A model generated the notes under the pieces. It saw only the letters and a program-made list of their open reading frames with translations, was not told the origin of the DNA and did no database searches. Positions 8,115 to 16,951 of a stretch of 64,000 nucleotides of DNA are shown here, piece after piece (the first letter of the stretch is position 1; the number at the start of each line of letters is the position of its first letter). The stretch comes from AP-15 sp963724435 (GTDB lineage Bacteria > Pseudomonadota > Alphaproteobacteria > ATCC43930 > CGMCC-115725), in NCBI GenBank assembly GCA_963724435.1, contig CAVRUN010000018.1:1-64000 (forward strand). The letters run 5' to 3'. The translations under genes were made by a program, and so were the position numbers.

Positions 8115-9182
8115 CTAGGCGGCGGCTTTGCGGTTGATCGCCAGTCGGTTGTCGACTTCGGCCACCGCCTGGTCGACGATCGGGTTGCGCATGCCGAACT
8201 GGGCCCCGATCATTTGCACCAGGCGGTCGGTGCGCTCGATATTCGGCGCGCCGTTGAACAACGCCCGCGCGGCGGAGGATGGCCGCACCAGATCGTTCGC
8301 CGCGGCGGCGTATTTCTCGAACGGCACCAGATCGTCGGGTGCCGCACCCAGCTTGCGGCACACCTCGCACACCCAGTTATAAACCGAGCGCGATGCCTCG
8401 GGATCGCGATGCACCGCGTCCTTGATGTCGATCGCCGCGTCCGGGGTTACGCAGCGGTAATTGCCGGTCAACAGCATCGCCCATTTGGCGAGTGGCACAA
8501 AAATCAACTCGTGAACCTTGAGCTTGACCGGCAGATCGATCGGGCCATCGCCGGGGTCATAGCGCACCGCCTCGATCTCTTTCTGCATCTGCTTGAGGAT
8601 TGCGGTGGGGCCGTCCGCCTCAAACCGCGCCGCCTTGAAATTGGTCGGCAAGGTGACTTGCAACACATTGATCTTTTCACCCGGCGGGCGGATCGCCTGC
8701 GGGTCGGGGCTGCACAGAGTCAAGAGCCCGGGCTCAAAATTGTTCCACACCGTCGCATCGGTGTAGCACGAGCGCAGCGGATCGGTAGCAAGCCCGGGTA
8801 TGCGCTTCAGGTACGGCAATGGCGGCATGTTCATGATCGACATGCACGGCACCCGCGCCCGCGCCACCGCATCGAGCAATTCGCGCACCCCCGGCGAGCG
8901 GTATTGCGGCTCCTGCATCGCAAGGACGACGAGATTGTAATCGGCGGGCTTGACGTCGCCCGGCCCCGCGGCTTGCAGCCTCCCGGGCAGTTTGCGTGAG
9001 TTGAGTTCGATCGGCTCTTTGCGCCCGCGGATCGGCATGCGGACCTGCGCGCCATCGGTGTTGAAGGCTTCGATTTCGGCGGGCAGGCACACCAAGGTGA
9101 TGCTATGGCCGCCAAAGAGCAGCTTGGTTGCAAGCAGCGACCCGTAGGACGCGCCCATCATCAGGACGTTGTAAGTGGTCAT
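8115..9182 (-). CDS. Ketopantoate reductase (ApbA/PanE)-family NADPH-dependent dehydrogenase
   Basis: A 355-aa protein with the two-domain layout of ketopantoate reductase: an N-terminal Rossmann fold (NVLMMGASYGSLLATKLL) and a C-terminal helical domain with KLKVHELIFVPLAKWAMLLTGNYR, where the family's catalytic Lys normally sits. The dinucleotide loop is GASYGS instead of the usual GxGxxG, a mild departure. The start at 9182 has a near-perfect Shine-Dalgarno, GGAGGAGGT. It converges with the GMC oxidoreductase gene. Given the surrounding aromatic-degradation enzymes it may reduce a pathway 2-oxo acid rather than make pantoate; true PanE proteins are usually near 300 aa. Confidence 0.75.
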   Translation of the reverse strand: MTTYNVLMMGASYGSLLATKLLFGGHSITLVCLPAEIEAFNTDGAQVRMPIRGRKEPIELNSRKLPGRLQAAGPGDVKPADYNLVVLAMQEPQYRSPGVRELLDAVARARVPCMSIMNMPPLPYLKRIPGLATDPLRSCYTDATVWNNFEPGLLTLCSPDPQAIRPPGEKINVLQVTLPTNFKAARFEADGPTAILKQMQKEIEAVRYDPGDGPIDLPVKLKVHELIFVPLAKWAMLLTGNYRCVTPDAAIDIKDAVHRDPEASRSVYNWVCEVCRKLGAAPDDLVPFEKYAAAANDLVRPSSAARALFNGAPNIERTDRLVQMIGAQFGMRNPIVDQAVAEVDNRLAINRKAAA

Positions 9183-9484
9183 CAGACCTCCTCGATCCGT
9201 TTTGTGCACAATTGCGCCCGTCCGAGGCGGCTGAGCCCACGGACCGGTTCATTCGCTATCGGCCGCTGCCGCGGCGGATTATGGATTTGGCTGCCGTAAC
9301 CGATCGCGCGCCGATTGAAGCCACTCGCTCTGCTTGACGAGGGACATGGCGCAGCCGTTCGCAACGAACGGATCGTGTCGGTCATCGGCGTTTCTCCCAA
9401 GAGGCCCTACCGCCGTTAGCTTGCGGGGCGGCCTGCGCTCTCGATCCGACGATGCCGGATGCCCGCTTTTCAGGCAAGCGGCAT
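9183..9484. other. Intergenic region between two minus-strand genes
   Basis: 302 bases with no motif-bearing reading frame. It should contain the promoter of the ketopantoate-reductase-like gene and the end of the lpd operon. A short GC stem (GCCGCTGCCGCGGC) is present, but I see no clear terminator. Confidence 0.4.
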
Positions 9485-10426
9485 TCAGCCGCGGTTTTGT
9501 TCCTCGGTCAGGATTGCGAGGAGCCCGGCGCGGTAATTGAGGTAGCGCAATGCCAAACCGAGTTCACTTTTGATCAACGCGTTACTGACCCGTTTGTTGT
9601 CGTCGTAAAAACTGCGCGCCATGGGCGACAGCTCTGCTGTCTCGAACGGCACAAGGGGCGGCGCGGGAACACCCAGCAACCCGGCCGCAAAGGCAACGAC
9701 AGCCTCGGGCGGGGCCGGCTCATCGTCGCAGACATTGTAGATGGCGCCAGGCCGCGGCCGGGCCATCGAAGCCTGGAGCATCCGCGCCAAATCGTCGACA
9801 TGGATGCGGGAAAACACTTGCCCCGCCTTGTCGATGCGCTTTGCGGTGCCGTCGCGCAGTGCCGCGAACGCGCTACGCCTCGGGCCATAGATCGCCGCCA
9901 GCCGGAAAATGTGGACCGGAACATCGTGGTTGCGCCAGAGATCGAGCCAACCGCGCTCAGCCGAGACCCGCCGCCGCCCGCGCTCGCCGGTCGGCAAAAG
10001 CGCAGAATGCTCATCCACCCAACCGCCGCCGCGGTCGCCATAGACGCCGGTCGTCGAGAGATAGCCGAGCCAAGCGAGGGCCGGCAGTGCGGCGATGTCG
10101 TCGTGGTGGCGATCGAGCACCGGGTCTCCGGCAGCATCCGGCGGAATCGACACCAGGATGTGCGTGACCCCGCTCAATGCCTGCGCCGGGAGGGGGTGGT
10201 TTCGGTCGAACACATCGGCGGCAAAGCCCAGCGCGCTCAGCGCTGCCGCGCCCTCGGCGCTGCGGCTGGTGCCGCTGACCGTCCAGCCTTCGCGCGCCAG
10301 CAATCGAGCGAGCGCCAGGGCGCTGTAACCCAAACCGAAGCAGAACAGGTGCGGGCCGGCTGACGCTACCCCCGATAAGTCGCGCTGACGCATCCCAGCT
10401 TCGTCGGCCCTGAATTCGTCACTCAT
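9485..10426 (-). CDS. SDR-family NAD(P)-dependent epimerase-like protein (YeeZ-type)
   Basis: A 313-aa atypical short-chain dehydrogenase/reductase. The segment LFCFGLGYSALALARLLARE carries the GxGYxxxxLA nucleotide-binding motif of the YeeZ/extended-SDR group. LGYLSTTGVYGDRGGGWVDE contains the S-T-x-YG element, and RLAAIYGP is typical of sugar-nucleotide epimerases. Many YeeZ-like proteins lack the full catalytic YxxxK, and I do not see one here, so activity is uncertain. The first ATG (10426) lies 19 bp behind lpd, so the two are probably co-transcribed; a second ATG at 10393 would place the Rossmann fold nearer the N-terminus. Confidence 0.7.
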   Translation of the reverse strand: MSDEFRADEAGMRQRDLSGVASAGPHLFCFGLGYSALALARLLAREGWTVSGTSRSAEGAAALSALGFAADVFDRNHPLPAQALSGVTHILVSIPPDAAGDPVLDRHHDDIAALPALAWLGYLSTTGVYGDRGGGWVDEHSALLPTGERGRRRVSAERGWLDLWRNHDVPVHIFRLAAIYGPRRSAFAALRDGTAKRIDKAGQVFSRIHVDDLARMLQASMARPRPGAIYNVCDDEPAPPEAVVAFAAGLLGVPAPPLVPFETAELSPMARSFYDDNKRVSNALIKSELGLALRYLNYRAGLLAILTEEQNRG

Positions 10427-10445
10427 TAGTGGTTATGGCGACGGC

Positions 10446-11843
10446 TCAGATATGGATCGCGCGGCCGTCGACCGCGAGCGCCGCCTCTTTCACGGCTTCG
10501 CTCAGGGTCGGGTGGGCGTGGCAGGTACGTGCGATATCCTCGGCAGAGGCGCCGAACTCGATCGCCAGCGCAGCTTCGGCAATCATGGTGCCGGCATCGG
10601 GCCCGATGATGTGCACCCCAAGCACACGGTCGCTCGCAGCATCGGCGAGAATTTTGACAAACCCTTCAGTGTCGCCGTTGGCGCGCGCCCGAGGATTAGC
10701 GGTAAACGGGAACCTGCCGGCCCGGTACGAAATCGCGGCCGCTTTCAGCTCCTCTTCGGTCTTGCCGACCGAAGCGACCTCGGGCCAGGTGTAAATCACC
10801 GCCGGGATCGCATCGTAATTGACTTCCGGCTTTTGCCCGGCGAGGCGTTCAGCGACCGCGATCCCTTCCTCCTCGGCCTTGTGCGCCAGCATTGGCCCGC
10901 GGATCACATCGCCGATTGCAAAGATGCCGGGGCGGTTGGTGGCAAAGCCGTCATCGACGACGACTCGGCCCTGCCCATCGCGAGCAACACCCACCGCATC
11001 GAGCCCCAACCCCTTTGTGAACGGACGCCGACCAGCCGCAACCAAAACCGCATCGGCCTCGATCACTCGACGCTCGGCGCCTTCGATTTCGAGCGACAGT
11101 TTATCCGCGGCGTCGCGCAGTTCGGTCAGTTTGGAACCGAGTTGGAAGATGATACCCTGTCGCGTGAGCACGCTCTGCAATGCTGCTGCGAGCTCGCGGT
11201 CCATCGTCGGCACGATGCGGTCGAGAAGTTCGATCACAGTCACCTCAGCGCCGAGCCGCTGCCAAACCGAGCCGAGCTCAAGCCCGATATAGCCGCCCCC
11301 GATGACGGCCAGCCGTTGCGGCACCTGCTCGAGCCCAAGCGCATCGGTCGAGGACAGGATTCGACGCTCGTCGATCGCGATACCGCGCAGCGGCGTGCTC
11401 TCGGAGCCGGTGGCGATGACGATAGCGCCGGTTTCGACTTCATTCGCGCCGCCATCGGCGGCGCTGACGGCCACCCGCCCTGGCGCCGCGATGCGGCCGG
11501 TCCCCTTGAGCCAATCGATCTTGTTTTTGCGAAATAAGAACTCGACACCGCGTGTCAGCGTGCTGACCACCCGATCCTTGCGCGCCATCATCCGGCTGAG
11601 GTCAAGGGTAAGCTCGCCGACCGTTATCCCATGCTCCGCCAGCGCATTGCGCGCCTCGGAATATTTCTCCGAGGATTGCAGCAAGGCCTTGGATGGAATG
11701 CAGCCGATATTGAGGCAGGTTCCGCCGAGGCTGTCGCGCCGATCAACGCAGGCCGCGCGGAGGCCGAGTTGGGCGGCGCGGATGGCCGCGACATACCCGC
11801 CCGGGCCGCCGCCAATGATCACGACATCGTAACGATCGGGCAT
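10446..11843 (-). CDS. lpd: Dihydrolipoyl dehydrogenase (E3)
   Basis: A 465-aa flavoprotein disulfide reductase that reoxidises dihydrolipoamide in 2-oxo-acid dehydrogenase complexes with NAD+. FAD binding is GGGPGG (11-16). The redox disulfide is Cys43-Cys48 in GGTCLNIGCIPSKALL. The NAD motif is VIGGGYIGLELG, and the C-terminal dimer-interface His-Glu pair is in HAHPTLSEAV (His444, Glu449). Length is normal. It sits between DUF2905 and the SDR gene, all on the minus strand with short gaps, away from any E1/E2 genes in this window, so I cannot tell which complex it serves. Confidence 0.95.
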   Translation of the reverse strand: MPDRYDVVIIGGGPGGYVAAIRAAQLGLRAACVDRRDSLGGTCLNIGCIPSKALLQSSEKYSEARNALAEHGITVGELTLDLSRMMARKDRVVSTLTRGVEFLFRKNKIDWLKGTGRIAAPGRVAVSAADGGANEVETGAIVIATGSESTPLRGIAIDERRILSSTDALGLEQVPQRLAVIGGGYIGLELGSVWQRLGAEVTVIELLDRIVPTMDRELAAALQSVLTRQGIIFQLGSKLTELRDAADKLSLEIEGAERRVIEADAVLVAAGRRPFTKGLGLDAVGVARDGQGRVVVDDGFATNRPGIFAIGDVIRGPMLAHKAEEEGIAVAERLAGQKPEVNYDAIPAVIYTWPEVASVGKTEEELKAAAISYRAGRFPFTANPRARANGDTEGFVKILADAASDRVLGVHIIGPDAGTMIAEAALAIEFGASAEDIARTCHAHPTLSEAVKEAALAVDGRAIHI

Positions 11844-11877
11844 CGTTCAGGGCTCTCTGGTGGGGGAAGCGACGTGC

Positions 11878-12078
11878 TTAGCGATTAAGCAGCCAGAACA
11901 GCAGGGACAATGCGACGCTAACAACTATGCAAGTGGTGATTGGGAAATAGAACGTCCCTTGCTGGCCGCGAAAGTAAATATCACCGGGCAAGCGACCGAG
12001 ACCAAGCCTTCTCAGCAGTGGCCACATCACGCCGATCGCGGCCAGGATCACGCCGATAATGATCAAGAGACGTCCCAT
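11878..12078 (-). CDS. DUF2905 small membrane protein
   Basis: A 66-aa protein with two transmembrane helices (MGRLLIIIGVILAAIGVMWP and a C-terminal ITTCIVVSVALSLLFWLL) around a hydrophilic LGRLPGDIYFRG loop. The LGRLPGD motif is diagnostic of DUF2905. Function is unknown in the family. It ends 34 bp before lpd and is probably first in that operon. Confidence 0.88.
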   Translation of the reverse strand: MGRLLIIIGVILAAIGVMWPLLRRLGLGRLPGDIYFRGQQGTFYFPITTCIVVSVALSLLFWLLNR

Positions 12079-12709
12079 GCCGCTTGATATGGAGGGCCAA
12101 CTGCCGCGAAGAAGACTATCGCCGACGCGCCGATCCGCGTATTCGCCTCGCGCAACGATCGTTGAAAGTCTCAGAGACTCCCCTTAGCCGCGCCCGTTTT
12201 CAGCGTCGTTCTGGGAAAATGATCGCGAGAAAATGAATGGCTTTCTTTTACCAGCGCACCATCTGATCAAAAAGCCCCGATCGGAGCCCGAAATTGGATT
12301 GGATTCTGATCCATTGGTTCGAGCTGAGCACACTGATCCTTCTCTGCCTCAACCTTTGGTTTGTAACCGCGGTGTTGAGCACTTTGCGAGAAACAAACCG
12401 TTGGTTATCGTTTCTGTCCAATGTCGAATGGGAGCAAACGCGCAATCGCAAGTCATCAAACGATTGCTGAGCTGTGATGGGGCATAAACGCTGCGCCTCA
12501 CACCCCCCGCCCTACACTTATTGCACTCGTCCTGATCAGGATCGACAGGGCGGGCCCTCGTCGCCGACATCATTGAGCTAAGGCAAAGAACACGCCGGCT
12601 TGTGTGCCGCAGACGGTACTCGGCGAATGCCCGATATGAGGCGCTTCGCCATGAAGATGCCCATTTTCTGCCCCAGCCTTTGGCGGATCAGGCTTCCAGA
12701 GGCGGTATC
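12079..12709. other. AT-richer upstream region of gspG
   Basis: 631 bases with visibly lower GC content at about 12230-12430. It probably contains the gspG promoter and one candidate short membrane-protein ORF (12294-12470), annotated separately. No other frame is convincing. Confidence 0.4.
12294..12470 (+). CDS. Candidate 58-aa single-span membrane protein (TTG start)
   Basis: From a TTG at 12294 (GGAG nine bases upstream) a frame of 58 codons reads MDWILIHWFELSTLILLCLN and then LWFVTAVLSTLRETNRWLSF, ending in a charged tail. One strongly hydrophobic helix is followed by an Arg/Glu/Trp-rich cytoplasmic-type segment, the shape of a real small membrane protein. Against it: a non-ATG start, and lower-GC sequence that naturally favours hydrophobic codons. 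No family is recognised. It lies 240 bp ahead of gspG in the same direction. Confidence 0.33.
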   Translation: MDWILIHWFELSTLILLCLNLWFVTAVLSTLRETNRWLSFLSNVEWEQTRNRKSSNDC

Positions 12710-13180
12710 TTGCGTAACCTCGCATTTAGCACCCCAAACCGATCTGATAGCCCCTACGATGTCGGGCGCCAGGAGCGAGGCTTCACCCTACTCGAGCTCC
12801 TGGTCGTCCTTGCAATTCTAGGGTTGCTGATCGGCCTCGTGGCCCCGGCGGCACTGCGCCAGCTCGGCTCAGCCAAAGAAAAAATCGCCCATCAATCGAT
12901 CGAACGGCTCGCCAGCGTGCTTGATATCTACAAGCTCGATGTCGGGACCTATCCGACAACCGAGCAGGGACTGGAGGCGCTGGTGGCCCGCCCATCAGGC
13001 GTTGACCATTGGAGCGGCCCCTATGTAAAGGGTCAGAGCGTGCCGCAAGACCCGTGGGGCCACCCGTTCCTGTACCGGATGCCGAGCCAGCGGCCGGGAC
13101 ACGATTATGACCTTTACTCGCTTGGACCAACCGGGAAACCCGGCGGTGCCGGCGGAGACGCGGAAATCACCAATGACTAA
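12710..13180 (+). CDS. gspG: Type II secretion major pseudopilin GspG
   Basis: The protein (156 aa from the TTG at 12710) has the type IV pilin-like cleavage motif RG/FTLLELLVVLAILGLLIGL, with Glu at position +5. The body is the GspG signature: LDVGTYPTTEQGLEALVARP, GPYVKGQSVPQDPWGHPFLY and DLYSLGPTGKPGGAGGDAEI, including the calcium-site loop at the C-terminus. GspG polymerises into the periplasmic pseudopilus. No ATG or GTG lies close upstream in frame; TTG 12710, seven bases after GAGGCGG, gives a 24-residue leader. It is on the opposite strand to the rest of the secretion genes and converges with gspK, an unusual position. Confidence 0.93.
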   Translation: MRNLAFSTPNRSDSPYDVGRQERGFTLLELLVVLAILGLLIGLVAPAALRQLGSAKEKIAHQSIERLASVLDIYKLDVGTYPTTEQGLEALVARPSGVDHWSGPYVKGQSVPQDPWGHPFLYRMPSQRPGHDYDLYSLGPTGKPGGAGGDAEITND

Positions 13181-13204
13181 GCGCACCCGCTGTAAGCTGC
13201 GGCC

Positions 13205-14047
13205 TCAATCGACCGTGTTGCCCCACGCCAAAACAGCGTAGCCTTGGGGCAGGCTGGGGCTGACGCGCACCACCGCCACCCGGGTCACTCGTGCGTTCCC
13301 GAGACCCTTGGCGTCCGCGATAATTCTGACGATCAGCGTGTCCGGTAGGGCGGCGCCACTGGGCGCTGTCGGTTGACTAAGTTGCGGTGTTTGGGCAATG
13401 GCAGCGGCGACGACCGGATCTCCGCCGGTGGGATCCGGTTGCGCCGGGCCAAACAGCGTCAGATGGGGCCGCAGCGCCGCAAACAGCGTCGGGGTCATGC
13501 CCAGAACCCGGCTAAGCTCGTCCATGCTTTCGAGCGGCCCACCGGGTGGCGCGTAATCGAGACCGGCGGCCTGATACTCCGCCTTCAAGACATCTGCGGT
13601 TTTAGGGGTCTGCGCGGATCCGACCCAATGGCCGATTGCTTCGGCGGTGCTTCGTGCATTGTCCGGGGGGCTGCCGACGGCGCGCAACAGCAATTCCATC
13701 AGCGCTGGCGGTGCGAGGCTGGGATTGATCCGCGCCGCCTCGTTGTCGAGCTGTACCACCACCTGGCAGTTGCCGATCGTCAATCGATGAGTGGGGCCGT
13801 TGACCGTCCAGCGCTGATCGGGCTGCGGCGCCGACAAGGCAAAGATCGCTGCCGAAATAGCTCCGTCTGCCGCTGCTGCTGCGATCGCATTCGACTGGAG
13901 ATTGTTTGCGATCCGGATCTCGGTGCGCCCGCTCGCCGTCAGGTGAAGCACGAGAAAAGCGATCAGCACCAAGGTCCACAAGACGATCAGCAGCGCGAAC
14001 CCCGCATTTCGCCTCGCTGATGGCGAACGCGGTGGTTCTGTCAGCAC
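13205..14047 (-). CDS. gspK: Type II secretion minor pseudopilin GspK
   Basis: A 280-aa protein with a prepilin-like N-terminus (NAGFALLIVLWTLVLIAFLV) that lacks Glu+5, as is normal for GspK, the pseudopilus tip protein. The body contains LDNEAARINPSLA and SMDELSRVLGMTPTLFAALR, matching the GspK helix-hairpin-like region. The GTG at 14047 lies four bases after the gspD stop and gives leader VLTEPPRSPSARRNAG; the longer frame overlaps gspD and adds implausible residues. It is the last gene of the minus-strand operon and converges with gspG. Confidence 0.87.
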   Translation of the reverse strand: MLTEPPRSPSARRNAGFALLIVLWTLVLIAFLVLHLTASGRTEIRIANNLQSNAIAAAAADGAISAAIFALSAPQPDQRWTVNGPTHRLTIGNCQVVVQLDNEAARINPSLAPPALMELLLRAVGSPPDNARSTAEAIGHWVGSAQTPKTADVLKAEYQAAGLDYAPPGGPLESMDELSRVLGMTPTLFAALRPHLTLFGPAQPDPTGGDPVVAAAIAQTPQLSQPTAPSGAALPDTLIVRIIADAKGLGNARVTRVAVVRVSPSLPQGYAVLAWGNTVD

Positions 14048-14051
14048 TGGA

Positions 14052-16334
14052 CTACAATCCGTTTGGATTGGCGGATCCCGTGCTGCGGGTGTGCTGAGCC
14101 TGCTGCGGCACCAGCCCGGCATTTATCAGCTGATTGCGTAAATCCTCGGTCAGCGCTCGAGCATCGCGCTGGTCACGGACAACATGGGGGGTAATCAGCA
14201 CCAACAGCTCGGCACGCATCCGCGCATTGCTCTGTGTCGAGAACAACGTCCCCAAAAGCGGGATGTCTTTGAGAAACGGAAGCCCGCTATTGCCTCGCGC
14301 AACATTGTCGGTGATCAGCCCTGCCATGCCGACGGTCTGCCCGTCTTGCACCACCACTCGCGTCCGAAAGACCTGGTCGTTGAACGTTGGGGAGCCGTTC
14401 ACGGTGTTGGTCGCCGCTTGGGCGACCGAACTGACTTCCTGGCCGATGTCGAGCGACACCAGACCGCCGGTGTTGACGCGCGGCGTCACCTGCATGATGA
14501 CCCCGGTTTCGTGATAATCGACGCTGTTGACGACTGGCGCCCCCGCCGCGAGCGTGCTGGTCGCCTGCCCGGTCAACACCGGAACTTGCTGGCCGACCTG
14601 TAGGCGCGCCGGCTGGTTGTCGAGAACCATGATTTCCGGTGCCGACAAGATCTTCACTGTGGTTATCTGGGCAAGGGCAGACAGTGCAAAATTCGGCATT
14701 TTGCTCAGGATAAAGTATGGAGAACTCGACGGAAATGTCAAATTCGTCAGAGATGGGAAATTCGGAACCGTCGGTGTTCCTAGAGTCTCTGCGACATGGT
14801 CGGTTTTGAAGAAAAATTGTGTACCATACTGCAATTGATCATTTAAATCGACCTCAGCGATGGTGGCCTCAATTAACACCTGTAGAGGAACAACATCAAT
14901 TTTATGCAACATTCCTTCAACAACTGAATATTCATCTGGGGTGGCATAAATCAGGAGGGCGTTGTTGGTCCGGTTGGCAATAATGCGCATTCGGTTGAGG
15001 TTGGTACCGGCACCCTGACCGGTTTCGGTCGATAGCGGTTCGGTCGCCGGAGTTTCTGTCGCCGCCGCGGTGGTCGTACCTGTCGCCGCGAGGGCCGAGC
15101 CTAACCCCCCCCCACCCGTTGTCCCGGTCCCAGTCGTTCCAGTCGTGCTCGCAGTGCCCGTCGAACTGATGCCGCCGACAGCGCCCCCGACTCCAGTTGC
15201 ACCGCCTGGAGCGTTGCCGAAGCCCAGAGCCGCTGGCGTTGCTCCGGGAGCCGTGCTGCCGGGCGGCGGCGGGGTCGGCGATACATTCCCAGGAGTAAAC
15301 GCGCGCTGCAGCAACGCTTCGAGATCGGCGCTCTGACCGTTCTGCACATAATAGACGTGCCAAGTCCGCGACGTTGCCTCTTCCGCCCGCTGCGCCAAGT
15401 GAAAAAACCGGTCGGCGGCGTCGAGGTAGCGTGGTTGCGCGGAGACAACGAGAACGGCGTTGACGCGCTCCATTGGCAGTACCTGAACAATACCGGAGAG
15501 CGAGCCTTCGCCCTGAGCTTGCATGACCTTTTCCAGTTCCGCGGCGAGCTTGGCCGGGTCACCGTCGCCGACCGGGAACAGCGCGTAAGATCGACCGGAC
15601 AAAATATCAATGTCGAACGCGTGAATGAGCCCTATCAAAGTCTGCCGAATCGCGGCGTCGCCGCTGACCAACACCGCGTTGGCCGCGGGATCAGCTGTGA
15701 TTTTGCCGCCCTGCCCGATATAAGGCTCAAGCATTTTGGCGAGGTCTCGCGCGGCGGCATACCGCAGCGGCACGACCTCGGCCCCGGCGCCGATCGCGTT
15801 TACGCCACTCGCGAGATTGCCGATCGCGCCCGCCGGAACCGGCACGACGTTATAGATCCCGTCGCGGACGACAAGCGCCGCACCGTTTCCGTTTAGCAGT
15901 GTTTCGAGCGTCCCGATCAGGGCGGAGCGTGGCAGCGGCGTCGGGGTCTCAATCGATCCGGTTCCGTGCACGGCGGGGTCGATCGTGTACGCCACCTTCA
16001 AGGTTGTTCCGAGCACCGCGCGTACGATCTCACGAATGTCCGTATCGACGAAATTTAAGGTCACGTCACCGCCCTGGCTGATGGCGACGCCCGGCGGGGG
16101 TGGTGAGCCCCCCCGGGCTGATGCGGGCACGACCGGCTGGCGGCGATCCTCGAAGGCCCGTTTCTCGATGCGATTGCTCGGGATCGGACCGCTGATCCGC
16201 GGGGCGGCTGCTTGAAGTCCTGTCGGTTGTTCCAGTGGCAGAAGGCCGGTCTCAGGTTGATGACAAGCGCCGAGGAGAAGAAACATAGCCGCCGCACAGA
16301 CCGCCGGCAGCCGTTGTCCCCGACACATTGTCAT
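14052..16334 (-). CDS. gspD: Type II secretion outer-membrane secretin GspD (lipoprotein form)
   Basis: A 760-aa secretin forming the outer-membrane exit channel. The signal peptide ends in a lipobox (FLLLGAC, Cys at about 24), so it is probably lipidated. Order: N0 domain (VTLNFVDTDIREIVRAVLG), N1-N3 modules with YAAARDLAKMLEPYIGQGG and the VNAVLVVSAQPRYLD type repeats, then the secretin barrel with PVLTGQATSTL, DIGQEVSSVAQA and VGMAGLITDN...GLPFLKDIPLLGTLF. Between N3 halves, about residues 355-440, lies a long Gly/Thr/Ala/Pro-rich low-complexity loop. It overlaps the upstream gspC/N-like gene by ATGA. Confidence 0.94.
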   Translation of the reverse strand: MTMCRGQRLPAVCAAAMFLLLGACHQPETGLLPLEQPTGLQAAAPRISGPIPSNRIEKRAFEDRRQPVVPASARGGSPPPPGVAISQGGDVTLNFVDTDIREIVRAVLGTTLKVAYTIDPAVHGTGSIETPTPLPRSALIGTLETLLNGNGAALVVRDGIYNVVPVPAGAIGNLASGVNAIGAGAEVVPLRYAAARDLAKMLEPYIGQGGKITADPAANAVLVSGDAAIRQTLIGLIHAFDIDILSGRSYALFPVGDGDPAKLAAELEKVMQAQGEGSLSGIVQVLPMERVNAVLVVSAQPRYLDAADRFFHLAQRAEEATSRTWHVYYVQNGQSADLEALLQRAFTPGNVSPTPPPPGSTAPGATPAALGFGNAPGGATGVGGAVGGISSTGTASTTGTTGTGTTGGGGLGSALAATGTTTAAATETPATEPLSTETGQGAGTNLNRMRIIANRTNNALLIYATPDEYSVVEGMLHKIDVVPLQVLIEATIAEVDLNDQLQYGTQFFFKTDHVAETLGTPTVPNFPSLTNLTFPSSSPYFILSKMPNFALSALAQITTVKILSAPEIMVLDNQPARLQVGQQVPVLTGQATSTLAAGAPVVNSVDYHETGVIMQVTPRVNTGGLVSLDIGQEVSSVAQAATNTVNGSPTFNDQVFRTRVVVQDGQTVGMAGLITDNVARGNSGLPFLKDIPLLGTLFSTQSNARMRAELLVLITPHVVRDQRDARALTEDLRNQLINAGLVPQQAQHTRSTGSANPNGL

Positions 16335-16951
16335 AGTGACTGCCGCGGCTGGCCTCGCCGGATCGGCAGGCGGTTAGCGGGCGGCGCCGGGAAACCCGGC
16401 CGGTTCGGCGGGACGAATGCCGGATTGTTGGGTGGGGACGCCGGCGGCGGCGCGGCGCCTGGCGGCGGAGCTGGCGGCACCAAAGTCGGGTCGATCTTTG
16501 GCTGGAGAGTTTTTGTCCCGGTGGGCCCGGTCAGCGATACTTCCCGAGGCGTTATCCGATCGATATGCCAGCCGCTTATCGTGTCGCCTTCGTTGACGAT
16601 GAGAGGTTTGGCTCCGTTTGGAGCGAAGATCGCAAACCGACGACCCGGAGTGGTGACAATCCCGGCAAGGCGGGTGTCAGCCAGCCCAGAATCCACGGTC
16701 GCACCTTCACTTTTCGCCGGCGGGCGCCGGGTTGCGCTGAATAGCGGTCGGGCGAGGATTTCCGCCACAATCGCTTCGGAAGGCGGCCCGCGCTCGGCCC
16801 TAGCGACAGACGGCGGCGGTGGGCGGGTCTGCGCGCGATCTGCCGCGATCTCGGTCGGGGCCGCAGGAGTTGCGATGACTTCGGCGGCGGTGATTGCGGC
16901 GAATAGAACGCAACCGGCAAGCAGCACGATCAGCGCCAGCCTGTCGATCAT
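16331..16951 (-). CDS. Type II secretion inner-membrane GspC/GspN-like protein
   Basis: A 206-aa protein with one N-terminal transmembrane helix (DRLALIVLLAGCVLFAAITA) and a periplasmic homology-region domain: ILARPLFSATRRP, LAGIVTTPGRRFAIF, PLIVNEGDTISGWHID, ITPREVSLTGPTGTKTL. This is the HR-domain pattern that in GspC contacts the secretin. There is no PDZ domain; a Pro-rich tail of about 50 residues follows instead. It therefore resembles the short GspN/GspC forms of alphaproteobacteria, and I cannot choose between the two names. It overlaps gspM (upstream) and gspD (downstream) by 4 nt each. Confidence 0.75.
   Translation of the reverse strand: MIDRLALIVLLAGCVLFAAITAAEVIATPAAPTEIAADRAQTRPPPPSVARAERGPPSEAIVAEILARPLFSATRRPPAKSEGATVDSGLADTRLAGIVTTPGRRFAIFAPNGAKPLIVNEGDTISGWHIDRITPREVSLTGPTGTKTLQPKIDPTLVPPAPPPGAAPPPASPPNNPAFVPPNRPGFPAPPANRLPIRRGQPRQSL

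Noticed and set aside
8214..8999. 261-codon plus-strand frame
   Set aside because: It is antisense to the ketopantoate-reductase-like gene and His/Arg-rich, typical of a shadow.
12233..12487. 84-codon plus-strand frame overlapping the candidate membrane ORF
   Set aside because: No motif, no ribosome site, no signal peptide; the alternative frame at 12294 is more protein-like.
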